Part shown: one piece after another, positions 27,649 through 38,235 of the stretch
How the letters are laid out: each line of letters begins with the position of its first letter
Position numbering within the stretch: position 1 is the first letter of the stretch
Origin: Clostridia bacterium
Lineage (GTDB): Bacteria > Bacillota > Clostridia > UBA1381 > UBA9506
NCBI GenBank assembly: GCA_017546245.1
Contig: JAFYXI010000023.1
Span: forward strand, 23,964 to 87,963
Reading direction: 5' to 3'
Length of the DNA stretch: 64,000 bases
Program-made: the position numbers and the translations under genes
Notes under the pieces: generated by a model
Databases searched by the model: none
What the model was told of the DNA's origin: nothing
Seen by the model: the letters and a program-made list of their open reading frames with translations, nothing else

Positions 27649-30192
27649 ATGGCTGAAGCCAAGAAAAAAAACCAAACAAATTCTAAGGCTAAAAAACCTG
27701 ATACAAACAAAAAAACAACTAAAAAACAAGAAAATAAAAACGAAGAGACTATGAATCCCGAAATGATTTCGCTTCTTACCGTTGTGGGCGGAATTTTGCT
27801 TGGCGTATTTTTATTTGTGCCGTCAGGATTTTTTGGTGAGTGGATAAAAAACTTTTTTATGGGACTTTTAGGCTTGCCGGCGTATATTTTGCCTGTTTAT
27901 CTTATAGTAAACGGAATACACAGAGCAATAAATAAAAAATATTACGAAAATATAAAAAATTATATTTTGGTGTTGGTTGGCATTGTAATTTTAAGCGGAA
28001 TTTTTCATCTGTTTTCGCTTTTAGATAAAATGAATCCGTTTACACTTTCCGATCTTGCAGATTATTTTCTATATGGCTTAGAAGGTTTGGGAGGCGGACT
28101 TTTAGGCGGTATTTTAACCGACGTTATGCGTTCGATGGTTGGCGGTATTGCAACCGGAGTTATTTTGATTACAGTATTAATTATTTTAATAATGATTATA
28201 ACAAAATGGTCGCCGGTAAAGGCACTCTTGCGTGGTATTATCCGTATGGTAAGAGCTGCTAAAGAAACCGGAAAAGAAATTAAGGAAGAAGCAATTTTAA
28301 TACCCGAGCAGACTATTGTCGAAGAACAGATGGCTGTCCGCAGTCGCAAAAAGTTTCCGAATTTCAGCGACGAAGATGTTACCCGTAATTCTGATGATAA
28401 AAAAGGTAAAATGCATACTGACGATGTTCCCGAAAAGCCGTACGATGAAGCAGGCTATTTGCCTGAAGCGCTGCGTGGCGTAGATTATGATATGTCGGTT
28501 GATATTGATAATATTGACGAAATTTTAGAAAATGCAGTTCCGGTATTTACCGGACGTGACTCTCGCAGAACAACATCGCCGGTTATAACAGAAGAAGTAC
28601 CTCAGGAGGAAATAACAGAAGACTATCAGCCGACGGCACAAATGGATTCTGATGTTAATATGGGCGATGAAGAAATTATCTATCCCGAAAAATTAGAGGG
28701 AATGATTGATGTTTCGGCAGAAATTGAGGGCGAAATATTTGAAAAGATTCCTTATACATATCCTGATTACGATTTGCTTGATGATGTATCGGGTGCAACA
28801 AATAACGAAAATTCACGAAATGAGCTTAAAGAAACCGCACAAAAGCTTATTGCAACCTTAAAAAGCTTTAATGTTGAGGCAAAGCTTTTAAATGTCAGTA
28901 AGGGACCTACTGTTACGCGCTACGAACTTAAACTGGGCGAAGGTGTAAAGGTAAGTAAAATTGTCGGACTTTCTGAGGATATTTCTCTGCGCCTGGCTGC
29001 AAACAATGTGCGTATTGCACCCGTTCCCAACAAAGAGGCAGTCGGTGTTGAAATTCCTAACAAGAGTGTTGATACGGTACACATCCGTGAGGTTATAGAC
29101 TCTGATGAATTCAGAGATTTTAAGTCGAAGCTTGCTTTTGCTCTGGGTAAAGACATCACGGGCAGAAACGTTGTGTTTGACCTCGCAAAAATGCCGCACG
29201 TTTTAATTGCAGGAGCAACAGGTTCGGGTAAGAGTGTATGTATAAACACCCTTATAACAAGCCTTATTTATAAAGCCGACCCAAATGAAGTTAAGCTTTT
29301 GATGGTAGACCCAAAGGTAGTTGAGCTTGGAATTTATAACGGCATACCGCATCTTTTAATACCGGTTGTAACTGACCCGAGAAGAGCATCGGGTGCTCTT
29401 TACTGGGCTGTGCAGGAGATGGTCAGAAGATATAATATGTTTGCCGAATGCGATGTAAGAAATATGGACGGATATAACGAACTGCTGAGAGAAAGAGGCA
29501 ACGAAAACACGCTTCCGCATATCGTTATCATAATAGACGAGCTTGCAGACCTTATGATGGTTGCACCTAATGAGGTAGAAGATTCTATCTGTCGCTTGGC
29601 GCAGATGGCGCGTGCTGCCGGTATGCATCTTGTAATTGCAACACAAAGACCGTCTGTTGATGTTATCACCGGTCTTATTAAAGCAAACGTACCGTCAAGA
29701 ATTGCGTTTTCGGTATCGTCAAGCATAGACAGCCGAACAATTTTAGATACCGGCGGAGCAGAAAAGCTTTTAGGACGCGGCGATATGCTCTTTGCGCCTA
29801 TGGGTGCGCCAAAGCCGACAAGACTTCAGGGTGCGTTTATATCTGACAAAGAGGTTGAACGTGTTGTTGAGTTTATCAAGCACGGCTCTAAAGCAAGATA
29901 TGACGAAGACATTATGGAAAAAATTGATAACGGAAAACCTGTAAACGTCAATGAACCTAACGGTGACGCAGGTGACAATGACGAGCTTTTGCCGCGTGCA
30001 ATTGAAATAGCGGTTGACTCGGGTAAAATATCGGCATCTTACCTGCAACGCCGCTTAAAAGTAGGATTTTCACGAGCTGCCCGTATGATAGACCAAATGG
30101 AAGAACGTGGGTGGATAGGACCTCCTGAGGGAAGCAAACCCAGAGAGGTATTAATCAGCAAAGAAGATTATATGGAAATGAGTCTGCAATAA
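27649..30192 (+). CDS. DNA translocase FtsK/SpoIIIE
   Basis: An 847-residue septal DNA pump. A Lys-rich N terminus is followed by about four to five transmembrane segments (residues 45-190), an acidic linker, then the RecA-like motor. Walker [10 protein letters not shown] starts at residue 522 and Walker B reads [14 protein letters not shown]-terminal winged-helix gamma domain ([21 protein letters not shown]) reads directional DNA sequences. The ATG at 27649 follows AAGGAG. In a spore former it could serve as SpoIIIE; the sequence alone does not decide between the names. Confidence 0.95.
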   Translation: MAEAKKKNQTNSKAKKPDTNKKTTKKQENKNEETMNPEMISLLTVVGGILLGVFLFVPSGFFGEWIKNFFMGLLGLPAYILPVYLIVNGIHRAINKKYYENIKNYILVLVGIVILSGIFHLFSLLDKMNPFTLSDLADYFLYGLEGLGGGLLGGILTDVMRSMVGGIATGVILITVLIILIMIITKWSPVKALLRGIIRMVRAAKETGKEIKEEAILIPEQTIVEEQMAVRSRKKFPNFSDEDVTRNSDDKKGKMHTDDVPEKPYDEAGYLPEALRGVDYDMSVDIDNIDEILENAVPVFTGRDSRRTTSPVITEEVPQEEITEDYQPTAQMDSDVNMGDEEIIYPEKLEGMIDVSAEIEGEIFEKIPYTYPDYDLLDDVSGATNNENSRNELKETAQKLIATLKSFNVEAKLLNVSKGPTVTRYELKLGEGVKVSKIVGLSEDISLRLAANNVRIAPVPNKEAVGVEIPNKSVDTVHIREVIDSDEFRDFKSKLAFALGKDITGRNVVFDLAKMPHVLIAGATGSGKSVCINTLITSLIYKADPNEVKLLMVDPKVVELGIYNGIPHLLIPVVTDPRRASGALYWAVQEMVRRYNMFAECDVRNMDGYNELLRERGNENTLPHIVIIIDELADLMMVAPNEVEDSICRLAQMARAAGMHLVIATQRPSVDVITGLIKANVPSRIAFSVSSSIDSRTILDTGGAEKLLGRGDMLFAPMGAPKPTRLQGAFISDKEVERVVEFIKHGSKARYDEDIMEKIDNGKPVNVNEPNGDAGDNDELLPRAIEIAVDSGKISASYLQRRLKVGFSRAARMIDQMEERGWIGPPEGSKPREVLISKEDYMEMSLQ

Positions 30193-30215
30193 AGCAGAAA
30201 AACGGTGAGGGAAAT

Positions 30216-32147
30216 ATGAACGGAATAGACGCAGGTTTTTTGCCTGTTACCAAAGAAGAAATGAAACAGCTGGGTTGGGAGCAACTGGACTTTTTATGTC
30301 TGTCCGGCGATGCTTATGTTGACCATCCCAGCTTTGGTCATGCCATAATAACACGTGTGTTGGTTGCGGCAGGCTATCGTGTCGGAATAATAGCACAGCC
30401 AAAATGGCACGACGCTGAGGATATTAAAAGACTGGGCAGACCCAGGCTTGGAGTTTTGGTAGCGGCAGGAAATATGGACTCTATGGTAAATCATTATACT
30501 GCCGCTAAAAAGCCGAGACACGACGATATGTATTCCCCCGGTGGTAAAGCAGGATTTCGTCCCGACAGAGCAACAATTGTATATTGTAATCGTGTAAGAG
30601 AGGCATTTGGCGATATTCCTGTTATTATTGGCGGTATCGAGGCAAGTCTGCGCAGATTTGCGCATTATGATTACTGGTCAGACAAGGTACGTCGTTCGAT
30701 TTTGGTTGACAGCCGTGCTGATTTATTAATATACGGAATGGGCGAAAAGCCTGTTGAAGAAATAGCAGATGCCTTAGATAAAGGTACGCCGATTAAAGAT
30801 ATAACCAATGTGCGCGGTACTTGTTATCTTACAAAAGACGCGCCGCAATCGAGCGATAATGTAAGGTATGTTCCATCGTTTGAAGAGGTAAGAGATGACA
30901 AAAGAAAATATGCCGAGGCAGTAAAAACCGAAAGCGAAGAGCAGGATGCGATTCGCGGCAAAACCTTGGTGCAAAAGCATATTGACAGATATTTGGTGCA
31001 AAATCCGCCTCCTATGCCGCTCACCCAGAGCGAAATGGACAGAGTATATAGCCTTCCGTATGCAAGAAACTATCATCCTATGTACGAAGATCAGGGCGGA
31101 ATACCTGCTATATCAGAGGTTAAATTCAGTTTAACAAGTGTAAGAGGTTGTTTTGGCGCTTGTAATTTTTGCGCTTTGGCATTCCATCAGGGCAGAACAA
31201 TTCAGGCAAGAAGCCATAAATCAATTATAGCAGAGGCGCAAAAGTTCATTCACGACCCTGATTTTAAAGGATATATACACGATGTTGGCGGTCCTACCGC
31301 AAACTTCAGACAAACTGCCTGCGAAAAACAGAAAAAAGCAGGCGTATGTAAGGACAGGCAATGCTTGTTCCCTGAACCGTGTCCTGCATTAAAAGCCGAC
31401 CACAGCGATTATGTTGAGTTGCTTAGAAAGCTTCGTGCATTAGACGGAGTTAAAAAGGTTTTTGTGCGTTCGGGTATACGCTTTGACTATCTTATGGCAG
31501 ACGATAGCGACAGCTTTTTTTACGAGCTTTGCGAGCATCATATAAGCGGTCAGTTAAAGGTTGCACCTGAGCATATATCACCTAATGCGCTTAAATATAT
31601 GGGAAAACCGGCACGCAAGGTATATGACAAATTTGTGGACAAGTTCTACCGCATAAATGAAAAACTGGGCAAAAAGCAGTATTTAGTTCCTTATTTAATG
31701 TCCAGCCATCCGGGCAGTACGTTAAATGATGCAATAGCTTTGGCACTTTATTTAAAAGAACACCACATAACGCCACAGCAGGTGCAGGATTTTTATCCGA
31801 CACCCGGTACAATATCGACCTGTATGTTTTATACGGGAATCGACCCAAGAACAATGCAGCCGGTTTATGTTCCTAAAAGTGCAGAAGATAAGGCAATGCA
31901 AAGAGCACTTTTACAATATAAAAATCCCGATAACTATAATACAGTATATAAGGCGTTGCAAAAAGCCGGACGCGAAGACTTAATTGGCTTTGGCAGCGAA
32001 TGTCTTATAAGACCTAAAAGACAGATGAATGATAAAGGAGGATATAAAAATGAAAGCAAAAATTCTGGACGGAAAAATGGTTTCGACAAGAATAAAAGAG
32101 GAGTTAAAGCAAGAGGTGGCAAAGCTAAAAGCAGAAAAAGGCATTGA
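30216..32147 (+). CDS. ygiQ: YgiQ family radical SAM protein
   Basis: A 643-residue member of the YgiQ (UPF0313) family. The N terminus [14 protein letters not shown] and the block [13 protein letters not shown] are characteristic; the iron-sulfur cysteines are Cys312, Cys316 and Cys319 ([11 protein letters not shown]). The biochemical role is unknown. The last 33 codons, encoding a Lys/Arg/Gly-rich tail ending SRKRH, run in another frame through the start of folD, a 98-nt overlap. A frameshift or lost stop near 32050 could explain that tail. Confidence 0.92.
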   Translation: MNGIDAGFLPVTKEEMKQLGWEQLDFLCLSGDAYVDHPSFGHAIITRVLVAAGYRVGIIAQPKWHDAEDIKRLGRPRLGVLVAAGNMDSMVNHYTAAKKPRHDDMYSPGGKAGFRPDRATIVYCNRVREAFGDIPVIIGGIEASLRRFAHYDYWSDKVRRSILVDSRADLLIYGMGEKPVEEIADALDKGTPIKDITNVRGTCYLTKDAPQSSDNVRYVPSFEEVRDDKRKYAEAVKTESEEQDAIRGKTLVQKHIDRYLVQNPPPMPLTQSEMDRVYSLPYARNYHPMYEDQGGIPAISEVKFSLTSVRGCFGACNFCALAFHQGRTIQARSHKSIIAEAQKFIHDPDFKGYIHDVGGPTANFRQTACEKQKKAGVCKDRQCLFPEPCPALKADHSDYVELLRKLRALDGVKKVFVRSGIRFDYLMADDSDSFFYELCEHHISGQLKVAPEHISPNALKYMGKPARKVYDKFVDKFYRINEKLGKKQYLVPYLMSSHPGSTLNDAIALALYLKEHHITPQQVQDFYPTPGTISTCMFYTGIDPRTMQPVYVPKSAEDKAMQRALLQYKNPDNYNTVYKALQKAGREDLIGFGSECLIRPKRQMNDKGGYKNESKNSGRKNGFDKNKRGVKARGGKAKSRKRH

Positions 32148-32892
32148 GCCCGGTCTTGCGGTTATAATTGTGGGTGAAGACCCTGCATCTAAAATTTATG
32201 TTCGTAATAAAAAGCTTGCATGCGAAGCGATTGGTATACGTTCTGAAGAATATGCCCTTCCTGAAAACACAACGCAGGAAGAACTTATCGCATTGGTAGA
32301 AGAGCTTAACAACAAAAAAGAAATTCACGGTATTTTGTGTCAGCTTCCGCTTCCTAAGCATTTAGATGAAGAGGCGGTAATAAACGCAATTTCGCCTAAA
32401 AAGGATGTTGATGCATTCCATCCGGTAAACGTAGGAAAAATTATGATAGGCAATTTTGATTTTCTGCCGTGTACTCCTGCAGGAGTTATGGAGTTAATTA
32501 AAGAAAGCGGTATAGACGTTAAAGGCAAAGAATGCGTTGTCGTAGGTCGCAGTAATATTGTAGGAAAGCCAATGGCAATGCTGCTTTTACATCAGCACGG
32601 AACAGTGACTGTATGCCATTCTAAAACACGCGACCTAAAAGAAGTTTGCCAAAGAGCAGATATTTTGGTTGCAGCAGTTGGTGTACCTGAGCTTATTAAG
32701 GGTGATATGGTTAAAGAGGGCGCGGTTGTAATTGATGTAGGAATGAACCGTCTGCCCGATAAGCTTGTTGGCGATGTTGAGTTTGATTCTGTTGCAGAGC
32801 GTGCGTGCGCAATCACACCTGTTCCGGGTGGAGTAGGTCCTATGACTATTGCAATGCTTATGAAAAACACAGTAAAGGCTGCAACCCTTTAA
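32050..32892 (+). CDS. folD: Methylenetetrahydrofolate dehydrogenase/cyclohydrolase
   Basis: Bifunctional enzyme of 280 residues that interconverts methylene-, methenyl- and formyl-tetrahydrofolate. Visible are the substrate block [27 protein letters not shown], the NADP site [14 protein letters not shown] and the end motif [21 protein letters not shown]. The ATG at 32050 follows AAAGGAGG at 32034-32041, inside the ygiQ coding region. The N terminus MKAKILDGK is the normal conserved FolD start, so the overlap is not an error on the FolD side. Confidence 0.96.
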   Translation: MKAKILDGKMVSTRIKEELKQEVAKLKAEKGIEPGLAVIIVGEDPASKIYVRNKKLACEAIGIRSEEYALPENTTQEELIALVEELNNKKEIHGILCQLPLPKHLDEEAVINAISPKKDVDAFHPVNVGKIMIGNFDFLPCTPAGVMELIKESGIDVKGKECVVVGRSNIVGKPMAMLLLHQHGTVTVCHSKTRDLKEVCQRADILVAAVGVPELIKGDMVKEGAVVIDVGMNRLPDKLVGDVEFDSVAERACAITPVPGGVGPMTIAMLMKNTVKAATL

Positions 32893-32935
32893 TTGTGAAA
32901 AAATAATGAATTTTAGTATCAAAAATAAATAGTTC

Positions 32936-32964
32936 TTGCGGTTTTGCTTTATATGTGATACAAT
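32936..32964 (+). promoter_or_regulatory. Sigma-A promoter of kduI-kduD
   Basis: TTGCGG (32936-32941), a 17-nt spacer and TACAAT (32959-32964), with extended TGA at 32956-32958. It lies 61 nt before kduI. Confidence 0.8.
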
Positions 32965-33025
32965 ATATATGTAAAATAATGTTTTCTTAAATAAAACGAG
33001 AATATTGAAATAGGAGGCTTTAAAA

Positions 33026-33856
33026 ATGGAAGTAAGATGCGCTTCAAATCCAAGAGATGTAAAACATTACACTACAGAAAGACTTAGAGAAGAATTTCAT
33101 ATCAGCGGTCTTTTTACAAACGACAACATTAAGATGGTTTACAGTCATATCGACAGAATCATCACAGCAGGTGTTATGCCCGTAACCAAAGAGTTAAAGC
33201 TTGAGGGCGGCAAAGAGCTTGCGTCAGACTATTTCTTAGAAAGACGTGAAATGGGCTGTATCAATATCGGCGGTAAGGGTATCATTACAATCGACGGAAC
33301 AGATTATGAGCTTAATCCGCGTGACGGTATCTATATTGGTATGGGCAACAAAGAAATCGTATTTAAATGCGTAGATGCGGCAAATCCGCCGAAATTCTAT
33401 GTTTCTTCTTGCCCTGCACACAAAACATATCCTATCGCTAAAATCGATATTACAAAGGCTAAAAAAGTTCCTTGCGGTTCGGTTGAAGAATGTAACAAAA
33501 GAGTTATTAACCAGTACATCCATCCCGAAGTTATGCAGAGCTGTCAGCTTGCTATGGGTCTTACTCAGCTTGAGGTTGGTTCTAACTGGAACACAATGCC
33601 TTCACACACTCACGACAGACGTATGGAAGTTTATCTGTATCTTGACATGGGCGAAAACGATGCAGTATTCCATATGATGGGCGAGCCGAAAGAAACAAGA
33701 CATATTATTATGCACAACGAAGAAGCTGTTATCTCTCCAAGCTGGTCAATCCACAGCGGTGTAGGTACTAAAAATTATTCGTTCATATGGGCAATGTGCG
33801 GCGAAAATCAGGAATTTACCGATATGGATCATATCGAAACAAAAGAGCTTTTATAA
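33026..33856 (+). CDS. kduI: 5-dehydro-4-deoxy-D-glucuronate isomerase
   Basis: KduI of 276 residues converts 5-keto-4-deoxyuronate, a product of unsaturated uronic acids from pectin or glycosaminoglycan lyases, to 2,5-diketo-3-deoxygluconate. The double cupin fold carries the zinc-site block NTMPSHTHDRRMEVYLY; the N terminus RCASNPRDVKHYTTERLREEF is typical but longer than needed to identify it. The ATG follows AGGAGG. It pairs with kduD directly downstream. Confidence 0.95.
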   Translation: MEVRCASNPRDVKHYTTERLREEFHISGLFTNDNIKMVYSHIDRIITAGVMPVTKELKLEGGKELASDYFLERREMGCINIGGKGIITIDGTDYELNPRDGIYIGMGNKEIVFKCVDAANPPKFYVSSCPAHKTYPIAKIDITKAKKVPCGSVEECNKRVINQYIHPEVMQSCQLAMGLTQLEVGSNWNTMPSHTHDRRMEVYLYLDMGENDAVFHMMGEPKETRHIIMHNEEAVISPSWSIHSGVGTKNYSFIWAMCGENQEFTDMDHIETKELL

Positions 33857-33897
33857 TTAAAAATTATACATATTAAAACAGAGAGAGGATGAATCAA

Positions 33898-34683
33898 ATG
33901 TTTGATTTAACAGGTAAAGTTGCTTTGGTAACAGGTGCATCTTACGGTATTGGTTATGCAATTGCCAAAGCATATGCTCAAGCTGGTGCTAAAATCGTAT
34001 TTAACGATATTAAACAGGAATTGGTTGACAAGGGCATAGAAAGCTATAAGGCAGACGGAATTGATGCTCACGGCTATGTTTGCGACGTAACAGATGAAGA
34101 TGCTGTAAATGCTATGGTAGCACAGATTGAAAAAGAAGTTGGAGTTATCGACATTTTGGTTAACAATGCCGGCATCATCAAAAGAATCCCTATGGTAGAA
34201 ATGAGTGCTGCAGAGTTCCGTCAGGTTATCGATGTTGACTTAAACGCACCGTTTATCGTATCAAAAGCAGTTATTCCGTCAATGATTAAAAAAGGTCACG
34301 GAAAAATTATTAACATCTGCTCAATGATGAGTGAATTGGGTCGCGAAACTGTATCTGCATATGCTGCTGCTAAAGGTGGTCTTAAAATGCTTACCCGTAA
34401 CATTGCATCTGAGTATGGTGAATTTAACATCCAGTGTAACGGTATCGGACCGGGTTACATTGCAACACCGCAGACAGCTCCGCTTCGCGAAAGACAGGCA
34501 GATGGCTCACGTCATCCGTTCGACAGCTTTATTATTGCTAAAACTCCGGCTGCACGTTGGGGAGATCCTGAAGATTTAGCAGGTCCTGCTATCTTCTTGG
34601 CAAGCGATGCTTCTAACTTCGTAAACGGTCACGTTCTTTATGTTGACGGCGGTATCTTGGCATACATCGGAAAACAGCCGTGA
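33898..34683 (+). CDS. kduD: 2-dehydro-3-deoxy-D-gluconate 5-dehydrogenase (KduD-type SDR)
   Basis: Short-chain dehydrogenase of 261 residues. Visible are TGASYGIG at the N terminus, NNAGIIKRIPM, the catalytic Ser/Tyr/Lys (ICSMMSELGRETVSAYAAAKGG) and a C-terminal VDGGILAYIG. It would act on the KduI product. The family also includes gluconate 5-dehydrogenases; the kduI neighbour favours KduD. I chose ATG 33898, 9 nt after GAGAGAGG (33881-33888); ATG 33889 abuts that site. Confidence 0.85.
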   Translation: MFDLTGKVALVTGASYGIGYAIAKAYAQAGAKIVFNDIKQELVDKGIESYKADGIDAHGYVCDVTDEDAVNAMVAQIEKEVGVIDILVNNAGIIKRIPMVEMSAAEFRQVIDVDLNAPFIVSKAVIPSMIKKGHGKIINICSMMSELGRETVSAYAAAKGGLKMLTRNIASEYGEFNIQCNGIGPGYIATPQTAPLRERQADGSRHPFDSFIIAKTPAARWGDPEDLAGPAIFLASDASNFVNGHVLYVDGGILAYIGKQP

Positions 34684-34715
34684 TAATTTGTCAAAAATAG
34701 TGATAAAATAAATAT

Positions 34716-34746
34716 AAAGCAGTCGAAATATTACTTCGGCTGCTTT
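34716..34746 (+). terminator. Terminator after kduD
   Basis: AAAGCAGTCGAA (34716-34727) pairs with TTCGGCTGCTTT (34735-34746), one G-T pair, followed by AATTTT. Confidence 0.75.
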
Positions 34747-34793
34747 AATTTTGATAAAATATCCAAAAAATTTTAAAAGTTTGCAAAAAATGC

Positions 34794-34822
34794 TTGCATT
34801 CTTGTTTTAGTTTTGGTATAAT
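34794..34822 (+). promoter_or_regulatory. Sigma-A promoter of rpmB
   Basis: TTGCAT (34794-34799), a 17-nt spacer and TATAAT (34817-34822), with extended TGG at 34814-34816. Nearly identical in design to the hisS promoter. Confidence 0.88.
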
Positions 34823-34879
34823 ATATTCGTTGTTTTTATGCGAATGAAATTTGATGATGCAATTGGAGGTGCAATATAT

Positions 34880-35065
34880 ATGGCAAAGTGTGAAATTTGC
34901 GGCAAAGGTGTAACTTTCGGAATTAAGGTCAGCCACTCTCACAGAAGAAGCAACCGTACATGGAAACCGAACATCAGAAGAGTAAAGGCAATCGTAGCCG
35001 GCACTCCTAAGACAATTTCTGTTTGTTCACGTTGTCTCCGTTCCGACAAGGTAACAAGAGCCTAA
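34880..35065 (+). CDS. rpmB: Ribosomal protein bL28
   Basis: Large-subunit protein of 61 residues. It starts MAKCEICGKG and ends CSRCLRSDKVTRA; the paired CxxC motifs (CEIC and CSRC) make it the zinc-binding form. The SHSHRRSNRTWKPNIRRVKA block is the rRNA-binding core. ATG 34880 follows GGAGGTG at 34865-34871. It is a single-gene unit with its own promoter and terminator, set between sugar genes. Confidence 0.96.
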   Translation: MAKCEICGKGVTFGIKVSHSHRRSNRTWKPNIRRVKAIVAGTPKTISVCSRCLRSDKVTRA

Positions 35066-35077
35066 TTAAAGAAATAT

Positions 35078-35099
35078 AACCGCCTTATATAAGGCGGTT
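35078..35099 (+). terminator. Terminator of rpmB
   Basis: The palindrome AACCGCCTTA/TAAGGCGGTT around TA, followed by a T run to 35104. Confidence 0.92.
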
Positions 35100-35124
35100 T
35101 TTTTCTTTTGTAAACAAATCCTGA

Positions 35125-35153
35125 TTGACAAAAATGGCGTAATATGATAAAAT
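35125..35153 (+). promoter_or_regulatory. Sigma-A promoter of the LacI-family regulator
   Basis: TTGACA (35125-35130), a 17-nt spacer and TAAAAT (35148-35153), with extended TGA. The LacI-type operator lies 3 nt downstream of the -10. Confidence 0.85.
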
Positions 35154-35156
35154 TAA

Positions 35157-35170
35157 TGCAAACGATTGCA
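35157..35170 (+). promoter_or_regulatory. LacI-type operator, autoregulatory copy
   Basis: TGCAAACGATTGCA, a near-perfect palindrome with the central CG typical of LacI/GalR family sites. It covers the start site of the regulator gene, so repression of its own transcription is expected. Confidence 0.82.
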
Positions 35171-35184
35171 CGGGAGGAAATAAT

Positions 35185-36174
35185 ATGCCGGTTACATTAA
35201 AAGATATAGCCAGACAAACGGGCGTATCAGTTTCTACTGTGTCAAGAGTTTTAAGCGGCGATAAGGCGATTAGTGTTCAAACACAAAAAAATGTTCGCAA
35301 GGCAGCTAAAAAAATGGGATACCGTGTTAATACTGTTGCGCGCAGTCTTAAAATGAACCGTACATATACTGTGGGATTTGTATGCCCTGAAATAACCAAC
35401 GAATTTTTTATGAAAATCGCAAAGGGTGTAGAGCAGGAGCTAAAACAAAGCGGATACAGCGTTATAATCTGTACATCCAACGAAAATGTTGAAGACGAGG
35501 CACGAAGCCTGCGCATTCTGCGTGAAAAATGTGTTGACGGAATGATAATAATTCCTTGTTCTAATGAGGGTAAGCATATAAAAGAGCTGTGCGGTGACAG
35601 TTGTCCTGTTGTTTTGGCAGACAGACTGGTTGACGATTTAAAAACTGATGCTGTTTTGGTTAATAACGAGGCGGCAAGCTTTGCTTTAGTTGACGGACTT
35701 ATTAAAAAAGGTAAAAAGCGAATAGCATTTTTAGGCGGTAATGAGCTTATTACCTCGGCAAAAGAACGTTTTTCAGGATACTTAAAAGCCTTAAAAGAAA
35801 ATAACATAACCGTAGAGCCTGATTTAATTCGCTTTGGCGATTTTTATCTTCAAAGCGGATATGACATAATGAAAGATTTTTGTGAAATGGAAAATCCACC
35901 GAAAGAGTTTTTTATTTCAAACTATTTTATGCAGGTTGGTGCAGAGCGATATTTGCAGGAACATCAGAAAAACAAAGAAGACGAGCTTACCATTGTCGGA
36001 TTTGATAATATGGATGCATCGCCGTTATTTCGATTTACAGAGCGCACTGCGGTTCAGCCTATGGTTGCAATAGGAACAGAGGCGGCAAGACTTTTGCGCC
36101 GCAGAATAGAAGGCGATAAAGAATCTTTCCCGCTAATCAGCCGTTTTGATGTTGACTGGAATGTCAATAACTAA
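35185..36174 (+). CDS. LacI family transcriptional regulator
   Basis: A 329-residue repressor. The N-terminal helix-turn-helix and hinge helix (VTLKDIARQTGVSVSTVSRVL, residues about 2-22; NTVARSLKMNRT) are typical, followed by a periplasmic-binding-protein-like effector domain (TVGFVCPEITNEFFMKIAKG). The ATG follows GGGAGG. Operators of the same sequence lie before this gene and before fucI, so it very likely controls itself and the isomerase. The effector sugar is unknown; L-fucose or a related sugar is inferred. Confidence 0.92.
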   Translation: MPVTLKDIARQTGVSVSTVSRVLSGDKAISVQTQKNVRKAAKKMGYRVNTVARSLKMNRTYTVGFVCPEITNEFFMKIAKGVEQELKQSGYSVIICTSNENVEDEARSLRILREKCVDGMIIIPCSNEGKHIKELCGDSCPVVLADRLVDDLKTDAVLVNNEAASFALVDGLIKKGKKRIAFLGGNELITSAKERFSGYLKALKENNITVEPDLIRFGDFYLQSGYDIMKDFCEMENPPKEFFISNYFMQVGAERYLQEHQKNKEDELTIVGFDNMDASPLFRFTERTAVQPMVAIGTEAARLLRRRIEGDKESFPLISRFDVDWNVNN

Positions 36175-36182
36175 AGTAAATT

Positions 36183-36201
36183 AAAGAGGAAAAACCTCTT
36201 T
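36183..36201 (+). terminator. Terminator of the LacI-family gene
   Basis: AAAGAGG pairs with CCTCTTT around AAAAA, followed by TATTTTTA. Confidence 0.75.
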
Positions 36202-36216
36202 TATTTTTAAAGTTTA

Positions 36217-36230
36217 TGCAATCGTTTGCA
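36217..36230 (+). promoter_or_regulatory. LacI-type operator upstream of fucI
   Basis: TGCAATCGTTTGCA, the exact reverse complement of the operator at 35157-35170; with its flanks it is the symmetric ATGCAATCGTTTGCAT (36216-36231). It lies 46 nt before fucI. I do not see a strong promoter between them. Confidence 0.82.
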
Positions 36231-36275
36231 TAAAGTGAGTAAAAAATTAATTAACATATTAAGGAGGAATTTGTT

Positions 36276-38078
36276 ATGGCAAAAAGCAGATTGATAGGCG
36301 ATTATCCGGTTATCGGAATCCGCCCCACAATTGACGGAAGAAGAGGCGTACTTAAAGTAAGAGAATCCTTAGAGGTTCAGACGATGAATATGGCAAAGGC
36401 AGCAGCAGAGCTTATTTCATCTAACCTTAAATATTCAAATGGCGAGCCTGTAAAGGTTGTTATTGCAGATACTACAATCGGAAGAGTAGCAGAAGCTGCA
36501 GCTTGTGCAGATAAATTTAAAAAAGAGGGTGTTGATATTACCTTAACTGTTACTCCGTGCTGGTGCTACGGCTCAGAAACAATGGATATGGACCCGATGA
36601 CCATAAAAGGTGTATGGGGCTTTAACGGAACAGAGCGCCCCGGTGCTGTATACCTGGCTGCTGTTTTAGCAAGCCATGCACAAAAAGGCTTACCTGCATT
36701 CGGTATCTACGGTCACGATGTTCAGGATATGACAGATACATCAATCCCTGAAGACGTACAGGAAAAAATTCTGCGTTTTGCCCGTGCGGCAGTTGCAGCA
36801 GCAACAATGAGAGGCAAGTCATACCTGCAGATTGGTTCTGTATGTATGGGTATCGGCGGCTCTATTATCGACCCTGCATTTATCGAAGAATATCTCGGTA
36901 TGAGAGTTGAATCAGTTGACGAGGTGGAAATTATCAGAAGAATGTCAGAGGGCATTTATGACGAGGCTGAATATCAGAAAGCTTTGGCTTGGGCTAAAGA
37001 AAAATGCAATATAGGCTTTGACAAAAACCCTGTTGACTTGCAGATTAGTGCAGAAGAAAAAGAAGAGCAGTTTGCATTTGTTGTTAAAATGATGTGTATT
37101 ATAAAAGACCTTATGAACGGCAATCCGAATCTTCCTGAGGGATGCGAAGAAGAAATGGTTGGTCACAACGCAATCGCGGCAGGATTTCAGGGTCAAAGAC
37201 AGTGGACAGACTTCTATCCGAACTGCGACTTCCCCGAGGCTATGCTTAACACATCTTTTGACTGGAACGGTGCAAGAGAACCTTATATTTTAGCAACAGA
37301 AAACGACGTATTAAACGGTATCGGTATGTTGTTCGGAAAGCTTCTTACTAACCGTGCACAGATGTTTGCCGATGTCAGAACATACTGGAGCGGTGATGCA
37401 GTTAAAAGAGCTGCAGGATACGAAATTGAAGGAAAAGCTAAAGAGGCAGACGGTTTTATTCACCTTATTAACTCGGGTGCTTGTTGCCTGGATGCCTGCG
37501 GTGAAGTAAAAGACGAAAACGGTAACGGTGTTATGAAGCCTTGGTATGAAATAACCAAAGAAGACGAAGATGCTATTATGGCGGCAACAACATGGAATAT
37601 GGCTGACCTCGGTTACTTCCGTGGCGGCGGATATTCTTCAAGATTCTTAACCAGAGCAGAAATGCCTGTAACTATGGTAAGACTTAACTTAGTAAAAGGC
37701 TTAGGTCCTGTTTTACAGCTTGCAGAAGGCTGGACTGTTAATCTTCCTGACGAGGTTTCGGATGTGCTCTGGAAGAGAACAGACTACACATGGCCGTGCA
37801 CATGGTTTGCTCCAAGATGTACAGGTGAGGGCGCATTTAAAACCGCTTATGACGTAATGAATAACTGGGGTGCTAATCACGGCGCAATCAGCTATGGTCA
37901 CATTGGTGCAGACCTCATTACACTTTGCTCAATCTTAAGAATTCCGGTTTCTATGCACAATGTTCCTGAAGAAAAAATCTTCAGACCTGCTAGCTGGAAT
38001 GCTTTCGGTATGGATAAAGAAGGTCAGGATTACAGAGCTTGTCAGGCGTATGGTCCTACATACAAAACCATAAAATAA
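36276..38078 (+). CDS. fucI: L-fucose isomerase
   Basis: A 600-residue FucI-type aldose-ketose isomerase, full length. It shows the start block [45 protein letters not shown] and [18 protein letters not shown], where a metal-binding Glu is expected. The ATG follows AAGGAGG. It is transcribed alone, ended by a strong terminator; fucK and fucA are not nearby, so later steps must be encoded elsewhere. D-arabinose is a known alternative substrate of the family. Confidence 0.93.
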   Translation: MAKSRLIGDYPVIGIRPTIDGRRGVLKVRESLEVQTMNMAKAAAELISSNLKYSNGEPVKVVIADTTIGRVAEAAACADKFKKEGVDITLTVTPCWCYGSETMDMDPMTIKGVWGFNGTERPGAVYLAAVLASHAQKGLPAFGIYGHDVQDMTDTSIPEDVQEKILRFARAAVAAATMRGKSYLQIGSVCMGIGGSIIDPAFIEEYLGMRVESVDEVEIIRRMSEGIYDEAEYQKALAWAKEKCNIGFDKNPVDLQISAEEKEEQFAFVVKMMCIIKDLMNGNPNLPEGCEEEMVGHNAIAAGFQGQRQWTDFYPNCDFPEAMLNTSFDWNGAREPYILATENDVLNGIGMLFGKLLTNRAQMFADVRTYWSGDAVKRAAGYEIEGKAKEADGFIHLINSGACCLDACGEVKDENGNGVMKPWYEITKEDEDAIMAATTWNMADLGYFRGGGYSSRFLTRAEMPVTMVRLNLVKGLGPVLQLAEGWTVNLPDEVSDVLWKRTDYTWPCTWFAPRCTGEGAFKTAYDVMNNWGANHGAISYGHIGADLITLCSILRIPVSMHNVPEEKIFRPASWNAFGMDKEGQDYRACQAYGPTYKTIK

Positions 38079-38103
38079 GGGATGTAAAAATTGTACGGAA
38101 GGC

Positions 38104-38152
38104 AAAAAGGGGATGCGGTAAAATGAATTTCATTTTGCTGCATCCCCTTTTT
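38104..38152 (+). terminator. Terminator of fucI
   Basis: A stem of about 24 bp: AAAAAGGGGATGC... pairs with ...GCATCCCCTTTTT, with two G-T pairs and almost no loop. Confidence 0.88.
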
Positions 38153-38187
38153 CATAAATTTTGATAAGTTTTTAATAAAAATAGTAA

Positions 38188-38215
38188 TTTACATATTAAA
38201 AAAATGTAGTATAAT
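38188..38215 (+). promoter_or_regulatory. Promoter of the oxidoreductase pair
   Basis: TTTACA (38188-38193), a 16-nt spacer and TATAAT (38210-38215), 20 nt before the first Gfo/Idh/MocA gene. Confidence 0.65.
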
Positions 38216-38235
38216 ATTCATAAGAGGTGATTGAT

